Assembly: GCF_007859935.1 (NCBI RefSeq)
Contig: NZ_SJPO01000001.1
Location: forward strand, 744,001 to 808,000
From: Posidoniimonas polymericola
GTDB taxonomy: Bacteria > Planctomycetota > Planctomycetia > Pirellulales > Lacipirellulaceae
DNA: 64,000 nucleotides
Direction: 5' to 3'
Shown: piece by piece, positions 8,652 to 17,604 of the stretch
Numbering within the stretch: the first letter of the stretch is position 1
Layout: each line of letters opens with the position of its first letter
Program-made: the position numbers and the translations under genes
The notes under the pieces: model-generated
The model's database searches: none
What the model was told of the DNA's origin: nothing
What the model saw: only the letters and a program-made list of their open reading frames with translations

Positions 8652-9263
8652 TTGTCGGAAACCCAGGGGGAGATTCTCACCGAAGCGCCGGCCAGAGAAG
8701 AGTCAATGATTAATCTTCAGCAGCTCGTCGAACGGGTCGGTCCGCTCGACCACCGCCGGGCCGCTCGCTACGCCCTTAATGCGGCGCTCCAGCTTGAAGA
8801 ACTGCATCGCCAAGGGGGGGTCCATCGTGATGTCCGCCCCACGACGCTCGTCCTGGACCACCGCGGCAACGCCGAGCTGGTGGCCGCTGCCCCCGCGCCA
8901 GCGATCAGCACGCTTACGTATTGTTCCGATGCAGAGCTTCCCGAGGTGCTTCCGTGCGTCGATTACCTGGCGCCGGAGGCCGCCCTGTCGTCCGAGCGAG
9001 CAGATCATCGCCGTGACATCTACAGCCTCGGGTGTGTGCTCTACTTTCTGCTGACGGGGCGCCCTCCGTTCGCTGCCGGCTCGGTTTCAGAACGCCTGCT
9101 CTGCCATCAAGTGACGCCACCGCCGGCGATTGCTAAAAGCCGGGCTGATACGCCAGCGATTCTCTCGCAGCTCTGTGCAAAGATGATGTCCAAGAAGCCA
9201 AGAGATCGCCCGCAGTCGGCTTTAGAAGTCGCCGAGACGCTCCGCGGTTGGCTTAAGCCCTAG
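8652..9263 (+). CDS. Truncated Ser/Thr kinase-like protein, probable pseudokinase
   Basis: The product is 203 residues from a TTG at 8652, or 185 from an ATG at 8706. Only the C-lobe of a Hanks-type kinase is present: LEELHRQGGVHRDVRPTTLV (catalytic-loop Asp kept, but Lys changed to Arg and Asn to Thr), YLAPE, DIYSLGCVLYFLLTGRPPF and RPQSALEVAE. The Gly-rich loop, the VAIK lysine and the DFG aspartate are absent, since AAPAPA stands where DFG is expected. It therefore probably cannot hydrolyse ATP and may act as a binding scaffold. It lies directly behind the glycine-zipper gene. The choice of start is uncertain. Confidence 0.75.
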   Translation: MSETQGEILTEAPAREESMINLQQLVERVGPLDHRRAARYALNAALQLEELHRQGGVHRDVRPTTLVLDHRGNAELVAAAPAPAISTLTYCSDAELPEVLPCVDYLAPEAALSSERADHRRDIYSLGCVLYFLLTGRPPFAAGSVSERLLCHQVTPPPAIAKSRADTPAILSQLCAKMMSKKPRDRPQSALEVAETLRGWLKP

Positions 9264-9360
9264 CTGCCCAGCGCATGTGTCGCCCGGGGAGTCAGACCAG
9301 TGCCTGATGCATTCATCAGCCGGCAACGCCGCTAGTTCACGACCTCGGAGAGTCGTGCCA

Positions 9361-10848
9361 CTATGCCGATTGGTTTGGCGAGTTGTTGGCAGTGAGCTTT
9401 TGGTAAACCGCGACGGTCTCTCGCGCCATCCGTTCATCATGGTAGTGGTCGTGCACCACGCCGTGCCCCGCGTCGGCTAGCTGCTGGGCGTAGGCGCGTT
9501 CGGTCAGCAGGCGGGCGATCTGGGCGGCCAGGGCGTTCGCGTCGCCGGGGGGGAACAGCAGGCCGCCGCCGGTGTGCTCGACGAACTCCGGGAACGAGCC
9601 GTGCTCCGGCAGCACCAGCGGCACGCCGTGGGCCAGCGCCTCGATGGCGGGCAGGCCCTTGCTCTCGCGGTAGACGGTCGGCGTGCTGAAGACGTCCAGC
9701 GAATGGAGGAACGCCAGCTTCTGCGGACGGTCGAGCTCGCCGAGGTACTCGAACCGCTCGGCGAGCGGGCCCTGGGCGACCTCGGCCTGCAGCTTCTCGA
9801 GGTACCGGCGGTCGCCCTCGCCGAGGTAGCCGGCCGCCTTGAGCGTAAAGTCGAGGTCGGGCCGCGACGCGGCCAGGTGCGTGCAGGCCTCGACCAGCAG
9901 ATGGAGCCCCTTCTCCGGGCACACCCTGGCGAGGTAGCCCACCGTGAGCGGGTGGCCCTCAGTCCCCCTCCCTTCTAGGGAGGGGTTAGGGGAGGGTGGG
10001 GCGTCGCCTTCCACGGCGTGTGCTTGTGCTGGGGCGTTCTCAGCGGGGGAATTGACCGGTACAGGAGCACTTTCTTGTCTTTTTACGTCTACCCCCTCCC
10101 CTAGCCCCTCCCCCTGCCGGGGAGGGGGAGCTTGGACGCCGCTGCGCGGCTTTGGATAGTCGGCCAGATTCAACCCGTGGGGGATGACATGCACCTTCCC
10201 GCGGTCGACGCTTAGGTAGTCGGCCATGAAGTCGGCGTAGTAGTTATTCAGCGCCGTGAAGGCGGCGACCTCGGCGGCGCGCTCTCGCAAGAGCTCACGC
10301 GCCTGCTCGTAGTGGGGCGGCTTGAGGGCCTCGAGGAAGATGTCCTCGCCCGACAAGGCGCAGACGACCGGCGGGCCGCCCCGCTCGCTAATCCGCCGGG
10401 CCATGCCGATCAGCATCGAGTTGGACAGGTGCACCACGTCGGGCCGGACGTCGTCGATGAGCCAGTCGACCAGCTCGTCGAGCTGCGTGGCCTGGTTGCC
10501 GAGCTCGCCCTGCAGCATGCTGACCGTCATGCCGCCGAGCTTGGCCGGGTCGACGCTCGCCGCGCCGCGGGTGACGTAGTTCAAGAATCCCGGCCGGTCG
10601 AGCAGGCCCGACAGCCACCGCGGCATCAGCCGGAACAGCCGCGAGGTCTGCAGCAGGTACGCGTTGACCCCGCCCATGAACACCCGTTCGATCCCGACGT
10701 TCTTGCCGTCGGTCCGCAGGGGCGTGTAGGTCGGCACGAGGATGACGTCCTCGCCGAGCTCGAGCATCGCCGCCGCCAGGGTGTTGTCGTGCAGACAACT
10801 CCCGCAGTACATCCCAGCGGCTCCGGCGGCGATGTAGGCGATCTTCAC
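9361..10848 (-). CDS. GT4 family glycosyltransferase carrying an in-frame repeat insertion
   Basis: From GTG 10848 the product is 495 residues, starting VKIAYIAAGAAGMYCGSC. The N-terminal Rossmann half runs to about residue 230. The C-terminal GT-B half starts at TVGYLARVCPEKG and contains the donor-site motif ESKGLPAIE (around 388) and HGSFPEFVEHTGGG. Between them lie about 60 extra residues encoded by an inverted copy of the C/G-rich repeat (9963-10131), containing APPPRQGEGLGEG and SPNPSLEGRG. The linker position suggests the fold survives. It probably transfers an activated sugar to a cell-envelope glycan or metabolite; donor and acceptor are unknown. The residues upstream of the GTG come from another repeat copy, so I excluded them. 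Confidence 0.87.
   Translation of the reverse strand: MKIAYIAAGAAGMYCGSCLHDNTLAAAMLELGEDVILVPTYTPLRTDGKNVGIERVFMGGVNAYLLQTSRLFRLMPRWLSGLLDRPGFLNYVTRGAASVDPAKLGGMTVSMLQGELGNQATQLDELVDWLIDDVRPDVVHLSNSMLIGMARRISERGGPPVVCALSGEDIFLEALKPPHYEQARELLRERAAEVAAFTALNNYYADFMADYLSVDRGKVHVIPHGLNLADYPKPRSGVQAPPPRQGEGLGEGVDVKRQESAPVPVNSPAENAPAQAHAVEGDAPPSPNPSLEGRGTEGHPLTVGYLARVCPEKGLHLLVEACTHLAASRPDLDFTLKAAGYLGEGDRRYLEKLQAEVAQGPLAERFEYLGELDRPQKLAFLHSLDVFSTPTVYRESKGLPAIEALAHGVPLVLPEHGSFPEFVEHTGGGLLFPPGDANALAAQIARLLTERAYAQQLADAGHGVVHDHYHDERMARETVAVYQKLTANNSPNQSA
9963..10131 (-). repeat. C/G-rich composite palindromic element, copy A (inside a CDS)
   Basis: The ends are CCCCCTCCCTTCTAGGGAGG and CCCCTAGCCCCTCCCCCTGC plus a closing GGGGAGGGGGAG. 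The interior has TACAGGAGCACT, shared in inverse or direct form with the copies at 28231, 36955, 44020 and 45911. This copy is inverted relative to them and is read in frame through the glycosyltransferase gene without a stop. Confidence 0.85.
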
Positions 10849-10877
10849 GAGTGCTTGCGCTGCTACGAGCCAAAAAT

Positions 10878-10973
10878 TCCCTCCCCCCATGGGGGAGGGT
10901 TAGGGTGGGGGTGCGCCGTGTACCCGGTTCGCCCCCACCCCGTCCCTCCCCCGCAGGGGGAGAGAGTCTGTCC
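10878..10973. repeat. C/G-rich composite palindromic element, copy B (short)
   Basis: CCCTCCCCCCATGGGGGAGG followed by GTTAGGGTGGGGG, a short centre, then GCCCCCACCCCGTCCCTCCC and a closing CGCAGGGGGAG. The two terminal hairpins are retained but the long middle section is missing, so this copy is about half length. It lies between the glycosyltransferase start and the symporter stop codon. Confidence 0.8.
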
Positions 10974-11011
10974 CACGGCTGGCGCCGTGGGCTAGGAAAT
11001 CGTGGAGGGAG

Positions 11012-12586
11012 CTACGCCCTTTCGGGGAAAAACTTCCGCAGCACGGCCGCGTCGGGTTTCGGCGTCACCAGCGACACCACCACCAGCGCCACGGCCGATG
11101 CCAAAAAGATCGGCGCCACCGGCTGCATCTTGTAGACCGCGTCGCCGAGGGTGAGGTCGAACGTGTAGTCGCGGATCTCGCCGTAGTCGGACGCGGCGAA
11201 CTGCCAGCACCACATGCAGATGGCGGTCAGGATGCCCGCGTACGCGCCTGCCTTAGTGAGCCCGCGCCAGTAAAGCGCGGCGAACACCAGCGGGAACAGG
11301 CTCGAGAAGCCGCTGAAGCTCCACACGCCCAGGTTGAACACGCTCTTGGTGTTGCTCAGGCTCAAGAGGTACGTCAGCGCGACGATGCCGATGATGAACG
11401 CCCGGGTGGTGAACACCTGGGCCCGGTCGGACAGGGGTTCCTTGCGGTAGTGGTTGACGATGTCGGTGCTGAACATCGTGCCCAGGCAGAGGAACTGGCT
11501 GTCGAGCGACGACATGATCGCCGCCAGCACGCCGGCCGCCAGGAACCCGCCCAACAGCGCGCTGGTCTGGGTCTTCACTAGGAACGGCAGGATCGCGTTC
11601 GGGTTGACGATGTCGGTGCCCGGCACCTTGGGCAGCGGCGGGCGGGTCGGCATCAGGTCGGTCGTGGCCCAGATGCCGATCAGGATGCACGGCACCCACA
11701 CGATCATGATGAAGATCGGGTGCGCGACCACCGGCAGCTTGAAGCTCTCGGCGCTCTTGGCGGTGAGCCAGTGCTGGAACAGGTGCGGGAACATGCCGAC
11801 CGAGAACGGCACGAACAGGTACGTGAAGAACTCGGTCTTTGACATCGCGATGCGGGTCGCCTTGTCGGGCGGCACGGCGGCGCTCAGCTTCTGCATGTTG
11901 GCCAGCAGGTTACCCTCGCCGCCGAGCTTGTTGGCGATCACGCAGAACGTGACGATGCCCAGCACCATGAACACGGCGGTCTGGAAGGCGTTGGCCCAGG
12001 CCGTGCCGCGCATGCCGCCGAAGAACACGTACACCAGCACCACGCCGCAGATCATCAGCATGCCGATGTACGGGGGGATGCCGCCGGCGATGCCGGGGTT
12101 CTTGCTCGGGAACAGGTCGGGGAACGCGCCGGCGGTCATCGCCTGCATGACCGTGCCGCTGGAGATCACGCCGACCAGCAGGTACGGCACCACGAGCCCC
12201 ACCAGGATCGGGAACAGCAGGAGGCCGATCTTGTCGCTGCCCAGGCGGTCGCGGAAGAACTGCACCTGGGTGCTGTAGCCGTACTTGCTGCCGAGCCGCC
12301 AGAGCCGGATGCCCAACAGGAAGAAGCAGAGCGAGTGGATGATGCCGCTGGACGAGGCCATCAGCCCGTACACGCCGACGCCCGCGGAGTACGCCTCGCC
12401 GGTCGAGCCGACCAGCGCGAACGCGGTCATGGTCGTTCCGAACAGCGACATCAGCAGCAGGAAGGGGCCGATCGAGTGGCTCGCGAGCTGGTAGTCCTCC
12501 TTGGAGCCCGAGAACAGCCGGCTGGCGAACAGGCCGAGCAGAACGAGCAGCGCGAGGTAGCAGCAGATGACAATGAGTTCAGTCAC
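11012..12586 (-). CDS. Sodium:solute symporter (SSS family)
   Basis: From GTG 12586 the 524-residue product has about 13 hydrophobic helices. SSS landmarks include YQLASHSIGPFLLLMSLFGT with the FALVGSTGEAY region, and GGMRGTAWANAFQTAVFMVLG and LAAIMSSLDSQFL further on. These match the Na+-coupled LeuT-fold SSS transporters (pantothenate, proline and solute types). The start overlaps the stop codon of the upstream DUF3311 gene (GTGA, 12583-12586), so the pair is translationally coupled, as is common for this transporter group. The substrate cannot be assigned. Position: inner membrane. Confidence 0.92.
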   Translation of the reverse strand: MTELIVICCYLALLVLLGLFASRLFSGSKEDYQLASHSIGPFLLLMSLFGTTMTAFALVGSTGEAYSAGVGVYGLMASSSGIIHSLCFFLLGIRLWRLGSKYGYSTQVQFFRDRLGSDKIGLLLFPILVGLVVPYLLVGVISSGTVMQAMTAGAFPDLFPSKNPGIAGGIPPYIGMLMICGVVLVYVFFGGMRGTAWANAFQTAVFMVLGIVTFCVIANKLGGEGNLLANMQKLSAAVPPDKATRIAMSKTEFFTYLFVPFSVGMFPHLFQHWLTAKSAESFKLPVVAHPIFIMIVWVPCILIGIWATTDLMPTRPPLPKVPGTDIVNPNAILPFLVKTQTSALLGGFLAAGVLAAIMSSLDSQFLCLGTMFSTDIVNHYRKEPLSDRAQVFTTRAFIIGIVALTYLLSLSNTKSVFNLGVWSFSGFSSLFPLVFAALYWRGLTKAGAYAGILTAICMWCWQFAASDYGEIRDYTFDLTLGDAVYKMQPVAPIFLASAVALVVVSLVTPKPDAAVLRKFFPERA

Positions 12587-12804
12587 TTGGTGGCCTCCTC
12601 GCCGTGCGATTCGGCTGTCAGGTCGTCGTCCCAGCAGAAGCGGGTCGCCATGAACCACACGACGCTCGCCGCGATTGAGATGCACGCGTGGTAGAACAGC
12701 GCGATCGGCATGAAGCCGAACACCAGCGTGCCGTCCTCCCAGAACCAGTTGTCCTGGTGGAGCACCACCAGCAGCAGAACCAACGCCCAAACAAGCTTTT
12801 GCAT
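12583..12804 (-). CDS. DUF3311-type small membrane partner of the symporter
   Basis: The 73-residue product starts MQKLVWALVLLLVVLHQDNW, with two hydrophobic helices separated by the HQDNWFWEDGTLVFGFMP loop typical of DUF3311 proteins, and an acidic C-terminus. Members are regularly encoded directly upstream of SSS symporters, comparable to YhdT with PanF, and are assumed to assist or stabilise the transporter. The ATG at 12804 gives the family length. The stop codon overlaps the symporter GTG. Confidence 0.82.
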   Translation of the reverse strand: MQKLVWALVLLLVVLHQDNWFWEDGTLVFGFMPIALFYHACISIAASVVWFMATRFCWDDDLTAESHGEEATK

Positions 12805-12995
12805 AAACCGTGCGCCTGATCGTGAGGTAAGAGGCGGGAGCAATAAGCCGCTAGTCTAGCAGAAGCGGCGTGGCGTGTGGCGGGGGAAGCAGGCGTCGGG
12901 GCGGCTGCCAGTATTCACCACGCCGTCAGACCAACCCCGCACCGGTGCGAGGGTGTCGGTTGAATCCCTTTGCGGCTGCGGCAACCTCGCGATTC

Positions 12996-13076
12996 GTAGC
13001 CCCCGGCTCTGCCGGGGGATCGAACAGATGGCACGGTTTGCCCGCGGGACAATCCCCCGGCAGAGCCGGGGGCTAC
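12996..13076. repeat. Palindromic repeat family 2, complete copy
   Basis: GTAGCCCCCGGCTCTGCCGG (followed by GGGAT) at 12996 is repeated in perfect inversion (ATCCCCCGGCAGAGCCGGGG followed by GCTAC) ending at 13076, with about 30 bases between. Each arm is itself a hairpin. Another complete copy lies at 40041-40120 and a single arm at 33801-33826. Confidence 0.85.
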
Positions 13077-13125
13077 GACGCGATGTTAGGTTGATGATTA
13101 CCACCCGTGCGCAATGCGTAGAGCC

Positions 13126-14961
13126 TCAGTCGCTGGCCAGCGTGGTGCGGGTCAGCTCGGCGACCTCCTGCTGCAGGTGGGCCTCCATGTTCTGGTTGAC
13201 CGACACCTCCCACGGCAGCAGCACCGTGAACGTGCTCCCCTTGCCCAGCACGCTGGAGAGCGACACCTCGCCACCGAGCAGGCGGCACAGCTCGCGCACG
13301 ATCGACAACCCCAGGCCGGTGCCGGAGTGCTCGCGCGTCATCGCGTTGCCCTGCGGCTGCGCCGAGCCGCCCTGGCGGAACTTCTCGAACACGATGGTCT
13401 GGTCTGCCTCGCTAATCCCCACGCCGGTGTCCTCGACCGTCAGCCGGGCGTACTGGTCGTCGTGCCGCGCGGTGCGGACCACGATCCGGCCCCCCTCGGG
13501 CGTGAACTTGATGGCGTTGGACAGCAGGTTGTTGAGGATCTGCTGCAGCTTGCCCTGGTCCTGACGCATCATCGGCAGGTCGGGGGCGAAGTCGCAGTCG
13601 AGGTCGATGTTCTTCCGCTCGGTCAGCGGGCGGGCCATGTCGCACTGGGCGCTGACGACCGCGTCGATGCGGAAGTCGGTCGGGCGGATGTCCATCTTGC
13701 CCGACTCCATCTTCGCCAGGTCGAGGATGTCGTTGATCATCTCCAGCAGCATGCGGCCGCTGCGCTGGATGTTCGACACGTACCGCTGCTGCTTGTCGCT
13801 CAGCCCCTCGACGCCGGCCAGCACGTCGGAGAAGCCGAGGATGCTGTTGAGCGGGGTCCGCAGCTCGTGGCTCATGGTGGCCAGGAAGTCGCTCTTCAGG
13901 CGGTTCATCTCGAACAGCCGCATGTTGGCCTGGGCGATCTGGTCGATCTTGGCGTCGAGCTCCTCGTTGACCTCCTGCAACGCGTCCTGCTGCCGCAGCA
14001 GCCGCCGCAGCATCCGGTTGAACGACGCCGCCAGCTCCTCGAACTCGTCGCCGGTGAGGATCTCGGCGCGCTGCTCGATGTCGCCCTCGCGGACCGCGTT
14101 GGCCACGTCGCGGAGGTGCTGCACCGGCTTGACGATCACGTAGCGGATGATGAAGTACAGCAGGAACATCGAGATGAACGCGATCAGCACGGCCGCCGTC
14201 CACATCGACGCGCGGAGGCTCGCCAGGTTGCCCTCGGCCTGCTCGCGGTCGACCTCGACGCAGATCACGCCCAGCAGGTCGCCCTCGACGTAGGGCCGCG
14301 GCGCGCCGCCGAGGGCCCGGTGGCAGTCGACGCAGCTCTTGTCGGCGTAGAGCGGCTGGTAGTACCGGTACCGCATCCGCCCGTCGAGGTTCACCACGCG
14401 TTCCTGGAAGTTCTTAGGACGGTCCTCTGCCGCCCGGCCGTCCGACGAGGAATCGTCCTCCTTGGGCGCGGTCGGGTTGGCGAAGATGTCCTGCAGCAAC
14501 TCCCGCTCGTAGTCGTAGCGACCCGGGTAGTAGTAGATGTAGTCGCGTTCCTCGGCCAGGTTCCGCGAGCTTGGTTCGGGCAGGATCGCGTACCAGTCGA
14601 AGCGGCTGCCGACCGTCTTGCTGCTCTCCAGCGCCTGCAGGTACAGGCCAACCTCCAGCGACTCCGGCGCGGCGGCCGCCGCTTCGTCGTCCGCGGCGAA
14701 CGGGCCGGTCTGCTGGCTGCGATCGGCGCGGGGCTCCGCGACCATCTTCTCGACAATGTTGAAGTGCTCTTCCAGCCACGCGGCCCGGACGAGCTCGGGG
14801 CCGAGCTTGCGGTCGTTCTCCGCGTACTGCCCTTTCACCCACACGCTGAAGTAGTAGAAGATCAGGAAGAGCATCACGCTGAGCGATACCCCGAACCAGA
14901 GCAGGCACTTCCGCTCTAGGTTCGACTCGCCGAGAACGCGTTTGAAACTCTCGTAGGACAT
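13126..14961 (-). CDS. Membrane histidine kinase with a c-type heme motif in its sensor domain
   Basis: The 611-residue product has TM1 at about residues 22-45 and an extracytoplasmic DUF3365/Tll0287-like domain containing SCVDCHRALGG (CXXCH at 210-214). TM2 lies at about 250-275, followed by a HAMP segment, a HisKA H-box SHELRTPLNSILGFSDVL (phosphorylated H365) and a HATPase domain with NLLSNAIKFTPEGG and GTGLGLSIVRELC. It should autophosphorylate in response to a redox or gas signal sensed by the heme and pass phosphate to an unlinked regulator, since no receiver gene lies next to it. Heme attachment is inferred from CXXCH and the family. Confidence 0.93.
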   Translation of the reverse strand: MSYESFKRVLGESNLERKCLLWFGVSLSVMLFLIFYYFSVWVKGQYAENDRKLGPELVRAAWLEEHFNIVEKMVAEPRADRSQQTGPFAADDEAAAAAPESLEVGLYLQALESSKTVGSRFDWYAILPEPSSRNLAEERDYIYYYPGRYDYERELLQDIFANPTAPKEDDSSSDGRAAEDRPKNFQERVVNLDGRMRYRYYQPLYADKSCVDCHRALGGAPRPYVEGDLLGVICVEVDREQAEGNLASLRASMWTAAVLIAFISMFLLYFIIRYVIVKPVQHLRDVANAVREGDIEQRAEILTGDEFEELAASFNRMLRRLLRQQDALQEVNEELDAKIDQIAQANMRLFEMNRLKSDFLATMSHELRTPLNSILGFSDVLAGVEGLSDKQQRYVSNIQRSGRMLLEMINDILDLAKMESGKMDIRPTDFRIDAVVSAQCDMARPLTERKNIDLDCDFAPDLPMMRQDQGKLQQILNNLLSNAIKFTPEGGRIVVRTARHDDQYARLTVEDTGVGISEADQTIVFEKFRQGGSAQPQGNAMTREHSGTGLGLSIVRELCRLLGGEVSLSSVLGKGSTFTVLLPWEVSVNQNMEAHLQQEVAELTRTTLASD

Positions 14962-15058
14962 GCGCAGCGGTGTGAGGTCGAGGGCGTGGGGTCCTGGTAT
15001 CTTACGGGCTCTGGCGGCGTGGGACCAATGGCATTGTGCCCGTGCTGCCGACCCAGCT

Positions 15059-17368
15059 CTACATCATCTCCCACGGGTCGACGTCCACGATCCAGCGGAG
15101 CCCCTCGGGTGGGGTCAGCTTCGCCAGGGCCGCCTTGACCGCCGCCCGGAGGCGGTCGCCGTCTGGGTGCATTGCTTGCACGTGGTAGCGGAACTCGCCC
15201 CGCAGCTTGGCGATCGGCGCCGGCGCCGGCCCGCGGAGTTTCAGGGGCCCGCCGGGCCGCAGCGGATCGTCGTCCCCCCAGGCGGCCTGGATCTGGTCGA
15301 CCGCCTGCTGGGCGAGCGCGGCGGTCTGCTGCTCGCTCTCGCCCCGGCAGACAAAGCGGATCATCGAGCCGTAGGGCGGGTAGCCGAGCGCCTCGCGCTG
15401 CGGCAGCTCGACGCGGGCGAAGGCGTCGTAGTCGTGCCGGGCGGCGGCGGCGATCGCCGGGTGCTCGGGGTCGAAGGTCTGCACCAGCACGCGGCCCCCC
15501 TTCTCGCCCCGGCCGGTGCGGCCGGCGACCTGGGTCACCAGGTGGAAGGTCCGCTCGCCGGCGCGGAAATCGGGCCAGTTGAGCGCGGTGTCGGCGTTGA
15601 TTACCCCCACCACCGTGACGTTCGGGAAGTCGAGGCCCTTGGCGATCATCTGCGTCCCCAGCAGCACGCGGTACTCGCCGTTGCGGAAGGCGTCGAGCGC
15701 GGTCTCGTGGCTGCCGGGCCGGCGCATGGTGTCGGCGTCCATCCGCAGGACGCGGGTCCTGGGGAAGCGGGCCTGGACCTCGGCCTCGAGCTTCTGCGTG
15801 CCGAGCCCGCCGTAGCGGATCGCGGTGCTGCCGCAGTCGGGGCAGACCTGCGGCGGCGCCTGGCGGTGGTCGCACCAGTGGCACAGCAGGATCGCGTCCT
15901 GCCGGTGGAAAGTGAGGGAGATCTCGCACTCCGGGCACTTGGCCGACGCGCCGCAGGCCGGGCACTGCACGTGGGTCGAGAAGCCGCGGCGGTTCAGGAG
16001 CAGGATCACCTGCCCGCCGTCCCGCAGCGCGGCGTCCATTGCCTGCATCAGGTTCCGGCTCAGCGCCCCGCGGCGGTTGTGGTCCTCGCGGAGGTCGACC
16101 AGCCGCACGGCCGGCATCGGCCAGTTGTTGACCCGCCGCGGCATCGACAGCAGCTTGTACTCGCCCGCCGCCGCCCGCTGCCAAGACTCCAGCGCCGGCG
16201 TCGCGCTCCCCAGGATCAGCGGCACGTTCTCGTCCGCCGCGCGGCGCTGGGCGACCTCCCGCGCGTGGTACCGCGGCGCCGAGTCCTGCTTGAAGGTGGT
16301 CTCGTGCTCCTCGTCCACGACGATCAGGCCGAGGTCGGGCGTCGGGGCGAACACCCCGCTGCGGGCGCCGACGATCACCTGCACCTCGCCCGCGGCGATC
16401 TTCTTCCAGTGCCGGTGCCGCTCGACGTCCGACAAGTGGCTGTGCAGCACCGCGATGTGGTCGAACCGCGCCCGGAACCGCCCGACCGTCTGCGGCGTGA
16501 GGCTGATCTCGGGCACCAGCACAATCGCCTGGCGGCCGAACGACACCACCTTCTCGATCGCCTGGATGTACACCTCGGTCTTGCCGCTGCCGGTCACGCC
16601 GTGGATCAGCAGCGTGCTGTGCCGCGCGGCGTCGAGCTCGCGGTAGATCTCGCGCAGCACCGTGGCCTGATCGTCGTTGAGCTGTTTGGGCGCCTCACGC
16701 GTGACCACGAGCGCCTCGAGCTCGCCCTGGTCGAGCCGCTCGACGCGGGACTCGATCAGGCCCTGCTTGCGGAGCGTGTTGATCGGCGCCGAGGTGCAGC
16801 CAACCCGTGTGGCGAGCTGCTTGAGCGTCAGCGGCTTGGGGCTGTTGGCGAGCGCCTGCAGCACGTCGCGTTGCTTGTCCGTGACGTCGAGCGTGGTGAC
16901 CCGCGCGGCGACCCGCGTCGGCACACTGAGCAGCGTCACCTCCCGCGTGCCGGCCTGGCCCCGCACACCGGCGGGCACCACCGCCTCGAGCACCTGGCCC
17001 CACGGGCACAGGTAGTAGTCGGCCATCCACCGCGTCAGCCGCAGCATATGCGGCGTGAGCAGCGACTGCTTGTCGAGCACACCGGCGATCGACTTCAGCT
17101 TGCGCCCCGGCGCTGGCTTCGAGCCGACCGCCACGCAGTAGCCGACCTCCGTGCGGTTGCCGCGGCCGAAGGGGACCCGCACCCGCCGGCCGACCTCGAG
17201 CAGGGTCTCCGGCCGCCGCGCGTCGAGCAGCTCGTCGGGGATCAGGTAGTCGTACTCATTGTCGGGCCCAGTGGTCAGCACCACCGTGGCGAGCGTCTGC
17301 TGCGCAGCGGCGTCCAATTCCCACGGAGCGGGGTCGTCGTCGAACAGCGATTGCTGGTTGCTGGCCAA
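15059..17368 (-). CDS. priA: Primosomal replication restart helicase PriA
   Basis: The product has 769 residues from the proposed TTG at 17368. Seen are the N-terminal DNA-binding opening DNEYDYLIPDEL, Walker A GVTGSGKTEV (about 257), the DEEH box VVDEEHETTFKQD (about 349), and the zinc cysteine array CPACG...CPEC...CHWC...CPDCGS (467-515) followed by helicase motifs such as LLLNRRGFSTH. PriA reloads the replisome at stalled forks. The frame stays open to 17500, but that extension is encoded by a palindromic repeat (17413-17496), so the TTG was chosen. It is divergent from nadD. Confidence 0.92.
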   Translation of the reverse strand: MASNQQSLFDDDPAPWELDAAAQQTLATVVLTTGPDNEYDYLIPDELLDARRPETLLEVGRRVRVPFGRGNRTEVGYCVAVGSKPAPGRKLKSIAGVLDKQSLLTPHMLRLTRWMADYYLCPWGQVLEAVVPAGVRGQAGTREVTLLSVPTRVAARVTTLDVTDKQRDVLQALANSPKPLTLKQLATRVGCTSAPINTLRKQGLIESRVERLDQGELEALVVTREAPKQLNDDQATVLREIYRELDAARHSTLLIHGVTGSGKTEVYIQAIEKVVSFGRQAIVLVPEISLTPQTVGRFRARFDHIAVLHSHLSDVERHRHWKKIAAGEVQVIVGARSGVFAPTPDLGLIVVDEEHETTFKQDSAPRYHAREVAQRRAADENVPLILGSATPALESWQRAAAGEYKLLSMPRRVNNWPMPAVRLVDLREDHNRRGALSRNLMQAMDAALRDGGQVILLLNRRGFSTHVQCPACGASAKCPECEISLTFHRQDAILLCHWCDHRQAPPQVCPDCGSTAIRYGGLGTQKLEAEVQARFPRTRVLRMDADTMRRPGSHETALDAFRNGEYRVLLGTQMIAKGLDFPNVTVVGVINADTALNWPDFRAGERTFHLVTQVAGRTGRGEKGGRVLVQTFDPEHPAIAAAARHDYDAFARVELPQREALGYPPYGSMIRFVCRGESEQQTAALAQQAVDQIQAAWGDDDPLRPGGPLKLRGPAPAPIAKLRGEFRYHVQAMHPDGDRLRAAVKAALAKLTPPEGLRWIVDVDPWEMM

Positions 17369-17412
17369 GTGGAAACGTTTCGCTCGCAATGTAAGAAGTA
17401 GGGGGAGAATCC

Positions 17413-17496
17413 GCAGCCTCCGGCGGAAGCCGGAGGTTTTGCCCCGGTGGTTGCTTTCTCTCTGGTTCCAAACCTCTGGCTTCCGCCGGAGGCTAC
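17413..17496. repeat. Palindromic repeat family 3
   Basis: GCAGCCTCCGGCGGAAGCCG (followed by GAGGTT) is mirrored by AACCTCTGGCTTCCGCCGGA followed by GGCTAC, about 35 bases apart. Each arm contains the self-complementary TCCGGCGGAAGCCGGA-like core. It lies between the divergent priA and nadD genes and leaves the priA frame open through it. Confidence 0.8.
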
Positions 17497-17604
17497 TCAA
17501 CTCGTGGAGATCGCAACGCCCACCCGCGGCATGACTCCCGCAGCGGAACCGATTACGATAACCCCTTCGCCCCCCAGCTCACCACCCACACTCACGGCAG
17601 ACCC

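Noticed and set aside
13114-14919. 601-codon plus-strand open frame
   Set aside because: Antisense shadow of the histidine kinase, which has all expected motifs.
14960-17401. 813-codon plus-strand open frame
   Set aside because: Antisense shadow of priA created by high-GC codon structure.
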